A stretch of 20,901 nt of DNA from Phoronis ovalis (lineage: Eukaryota; Phoronida; Phoronidae). Of the stretch, positions 17,859-20,901 are shown in pieces. Both the position numbers and the translations under genes were made by a program. Under the pieces are notes generated by a model. That model saw only the letters and a list, made by a program, of their open reading frames with translations. It was not told the DNA's origin and searched no databases. The DNA is taken from positions 1 through 20,901 of the forward strand of contig JAOXYB010108825.1 of NCBI GenBank assembly GCA_028565635.1, in the 5' to 3' direction. Each line of letters starts with the position of its first letter. Position 1 is the stretch's first letter.

Positions 17859-19926
17859 ATATTCCCGCTGTGGTTCAAGCCAATAATGCCTTTGCTATAT
17901 CGCTAATGTCCTCGTTATAAAATGTGAGGTCACAAAAGAAAAAAACTATGTGACATGAGTAGCTGTTACTGATGAACCTGTTTGTACAGTAATTTGATCT
18001 TGATACGTCGCCACAGGCCACCCCTATTTTTTACACTTATGGTTGATATCGATAGGAAAGTCAGCTTTCAAATTCAAAACTAAGGAAATAGTATGTACTT
18101 TCCTAGGTGGTTGTTTCTTGTGTCAACGGGCTGCGCTCTCGCGGTGGATATTGTGTTCCTCGGATTATTATCCATGTATCGGCCTCACTGCCGGTCTAAA
18201 ACTGATAAATATGCTTAATATATTTTCTTTGTAGCTAGAAGTCGCCGTTGTTACCCTTTTTTTCGTTTTACTGAATAATATGTGTAGCAGCACAACGATT
18301 ATTATTGTTCCAGAGAACAAATGATTGTGAAATAATGAATACATACGTTGATATACATATCATATGAATTAAGCAAAAGTTGCTAATTCGCGAAATTTCC
18401 AAATTTAAGTTCTTAATCGTTGTTTTATTGTGCAAATGAAAATCATGTTTAATTCAAATAATTGCACTGACAACTCCAGTCTCAATGTTTAAGCAATATA
18501 ATGAGATACTGAGACCTAGCGAGTAATAGCGACCATAGCATGAAGCGCCCCAAACACTGCTAGACGTACTCCCTATATTTAGATCACAGTTGGGACGATT
18601 GGCGCAAACGTTATTTTTTAAAGTGATATTTGCCAGATTTTGATAGACATATTTTATCAATAGGGTAAAAAGATTAATTTGTTATTTGTGATTTTTTTAT
18701 GGGGCTTGTCTTTAAACTAGAATTAGCAAGAAAACGTGCTGATCCCAGGACAAACAAATAACAGGGGAGTAGAATACATATAAACACTAGTTTACTGGCG
18801 GCACGTCTGACATATGTTCATTATCCTCTTATGCTACTTCGTAAGTGGATGAACTAATTATAGAATTGCCAAACAGCGCTGTTAAATGTCCTGATATACG
18901 CCACACTGGCATTAAGGACACTTGAGAATTGCATTTGAGCAACAATTCAAGCTCCAATACTGAAATACACGTAAGGAAGTATAAATGGTAAATGTGTCTC
19001 ACGAAAACGTAGAGTAAAAGGTAAGGTGTAACATTCCAATTTGGCTATTTATTTTTTGTAGCAACATGTGACGACTTCGTTATAACCTTTCTAAAGTACT
19101 ACGTATGAAAGAATATTTCACTAAAACATGAAATAAGTGTAAATACATTTCATAATAATATGCTATCGTATCGTCTTCTACCGTGAGTTCACCTATTTGA
19201 TTTACTTTCGTGGATTATTGTGTTGTTTAAATGATACCTTCATGTAAAACGGGTAACAAGTTTTCAATAAGATAAGGATAAGAAAATAAAAAACAAGAGT
19301 TTTGTAATTATGTGTTTGCAATGCGTTCTATATTGTAACGGTATAACAACAAACAGGAGAATAAGAAAATTACAGAACGGAAATCATAACGAATGACAAT
19401 GACAACAGTATTGTTATATCTACATTATCCGGGTACCTTAGTAGTAAATGTTACTTGCAGATGTGGTGTTTTGTAACTCATCATTTAATCAGAAGAATGC
19501 ACTGTATTTCACATTGATGCCTTTCATACGCAAAATTCATTTACTTTATAAGTCTAACAAATATTGTATCTTTTAAAAATTATTTGCACAGCAACAAAGA
19601 ATATCATGTAAACGCAAACTATTTGGCATACTGGATAAGAACTTGTCATCTCAGTCATATATCATATTGGAAAGGTGTTCTTGAAATTAAGCAATAATTT
19701 AAAAGCGCGCACAATTAATTATAGAAAGCAAAATTGTACGTGTATGGCCAATCAATCTTGTTATAGTTTTTGAATTTCACTGTTAGAGGATGCGTGGATG
19801 GGTTGGAGCAGCTTTTCTCCAATGTGAATTACAATTTTCATGGAAAAATATACGTTAACACATCTGAGCTGGACAAGGTGTTCTTGCGGATTTAATAATT
19901 AACTTAACCGAACAACAGTACTTATA
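17859..19926. other. AT-rich DNA with no supported gene
   Basis: I find no frame with a recognisable domain, no tRNA-like fold and no clear repeat. Short open frames (for example 18043-18234 plus and 18454-18660 minus) look like chance in low-GC sequence. Confidence 0.5.
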
Positions 19927-20499
19927 CAGGGGGACACGAAAAGAACGAAACACTTTTTTGAGTACTATCACTTCTTCAGTTTTATTTCGGCAGTAATATA
20001 ACTTACATTTTTCTTGAACTCAATTAAGAACTCAAAAACAAAAACTGCTTTTTATTTTATCTCTCTTACGGCTGGTAGCCAACATAGACGCTGACCGATA
20101 TTTTGGTTCAAAATTCTCAGTTAAAATGTGTAACAGCTAGCATACAGGTTTGCTAAAGAGGGCAATTTTGGTGTTGAAATAGATGTTAGACATAGCTTTG
20201 CTATTAACATGTTAAAATGTTGCGTTGCAATAATTATATAAATTCTTCGATAAGTGATCTAAATAATAATAAGTTCTTTGGTAAATGGGATAAAAGTATC
20301 CCCATGTTTGATATTCACTGTACACTTTTTAGCAGCTTTCGAACAACAGTAGGTCAAACTGAACAAACTCTTCTTAAGAAACCGTAAGAGTAGGAAATAA
20401 AGAATTACAAAAATATAATAAATTTGTTTTGTCAAATTTGACCCGGTAAAAATTTAGCAAAAAATATGTGTTGTGTTCTCTTTATGTCGTGTCACCCTG
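19927..20499. mobile_element. Candidate non-autonomous DNA transposon (MITE-like) with imperfect TIRs
   Basis: The left end starts CAGGGGGACACGAAAAGAAC at 19927. The right end, read on the minus strand from 20499, starts CAGGGTGACACGAC. The similarity continues with small gaps through GAACGAAACACTTTTTTG-like sequence to about 35-40 bp. A second inverted pair lies inside: CTCTTACGG at 20063-20071 and CCGTAAGAG at 20382-20390. The interior (~570 bp) is AT-rich and non-coding. No target-site duplication is obvious (left flank ...CTTATA, right flank CACATG...), so the superfamily is open. The CAGGG ends would suit hAT- or P-like elements, but that is weak. Confidence 0.5.
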
Positions 20500-20901
20500 C
20501 ACATGAATTCGTTTCGTAAATATGTGATTTCTTTTTTTACTGATTACACACATTCTAAACTAAAATACGTAAAGGCAAAAGGAACAAACTGAGTAATCTA
20601 CAAAGCAAATTAATTCGACAACGCGATTCGTAGACGCTATTCGCATCAATTCATGGGAATAGTACTCATCTAAAAACAGAAAAAAAAGCAGTTGACATAT
20701 TTATACTGATTCGTTAACAACTTAAATATCACAATCAATTCATCAGATGAATTTTTGTATTGGTATATATTAAATCTCATAAGTTATATACAACCGTTGC
20801 ATGCAATTGTATGTTGTAACGCGGAGTCAGACATTCATTAACCGTTTCTTAATTAGTTTTAGTATCAGCATGACTAATTGCTGATCGACAAGCAACATAT
20901 T
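20500..20901. other. AT-rich flank, nothing recognised
   Basis: About 400 bp of AT-rich sequence to the end of the window. There is no coding frame of note, no repeat and no RNA gene that I can see. Confidence 0.5.

Noticed and set aside
17860..17885. GGTTCAAGCC as the B-box of a tRNA gene or SINE
   Set aside because: No matching A-box or cloverleaf stems are present upstream at the expected distance.

Overview
The window looks like nuclear DNA from an invertebrate animal. It is strongly AT-rich, has long stretches without genes, contains one large intron-bearing gene and carries decayed retrotransposons of two kinds common in marine invertebrates. A mollusc or another lophotrochozoan is my best guess, inferred from the style of the transposons and of the TPR gene. 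The sequence itself does not settle the phylum. Layout: bases 1-3893 hold no gene I can support, but they contain degenerate repeats and a ~160-bp tandem duplication that ends about 210 bp before a start codon. Exon 1 of the main gene (3894-4008) encodes a short, very basic N-terminus. An ~8.9-kb intron (4009-12921) follows. Exon 2 (12922-15995) encodes the rest of a predicted 1062-residue protein. Donor and acceptor are canonical and their phases match (phase 1). The protein combines a nucleotidyltransferase-fold domain of the GlnD/DUF294 type with a C-terminal TPR solenoid. The solenoid has 11 repeats at an exact 129-nt (43-residue) period, organised into three-unit higher-order blocks. The intron is a nested transposon site. 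A tyrosine-recombinase (YR) retroelement of Ngaro/PAT type lies in sense orientation (about 5347-12224). It can be recognised by split direct repeats in the order A1 - body - B1 - A2 - B2. It keeps a gag-like piece, an RNase H remnant and the recombinase, but no reverse transcriptase is visible. A ~4.1-kb non-LTR retrotransposon (LINE) lies inside its recombinase gene on the minus strand (about 7240-11330). The LINE has an endonuclease, a reverse transcriptase and two terminal C2H2 zinc fingers, all broken by frameshifts and missing residues. After the gene, 15996-20901 holds a probable 3' UTR, a small unexplained GC-richer open stretch near 17.57-17.86 kb, and a ~573-bp candidate non-autonomous DNA transposon with imperfect terminal inverted repeats (19927-20499). 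How the parts relate: the NTase-TPR gene is the only apparently intact coding unit. The transposons are passengers in its intron, though the YR element places sense-strand poly(A) signals there. The combination of a nucleotidyltransferase, a basic NLS-like N-terminus and a recently expanded repeat solenoid suggests a recognition/effector protein, possibly in immunity. That function is inference.
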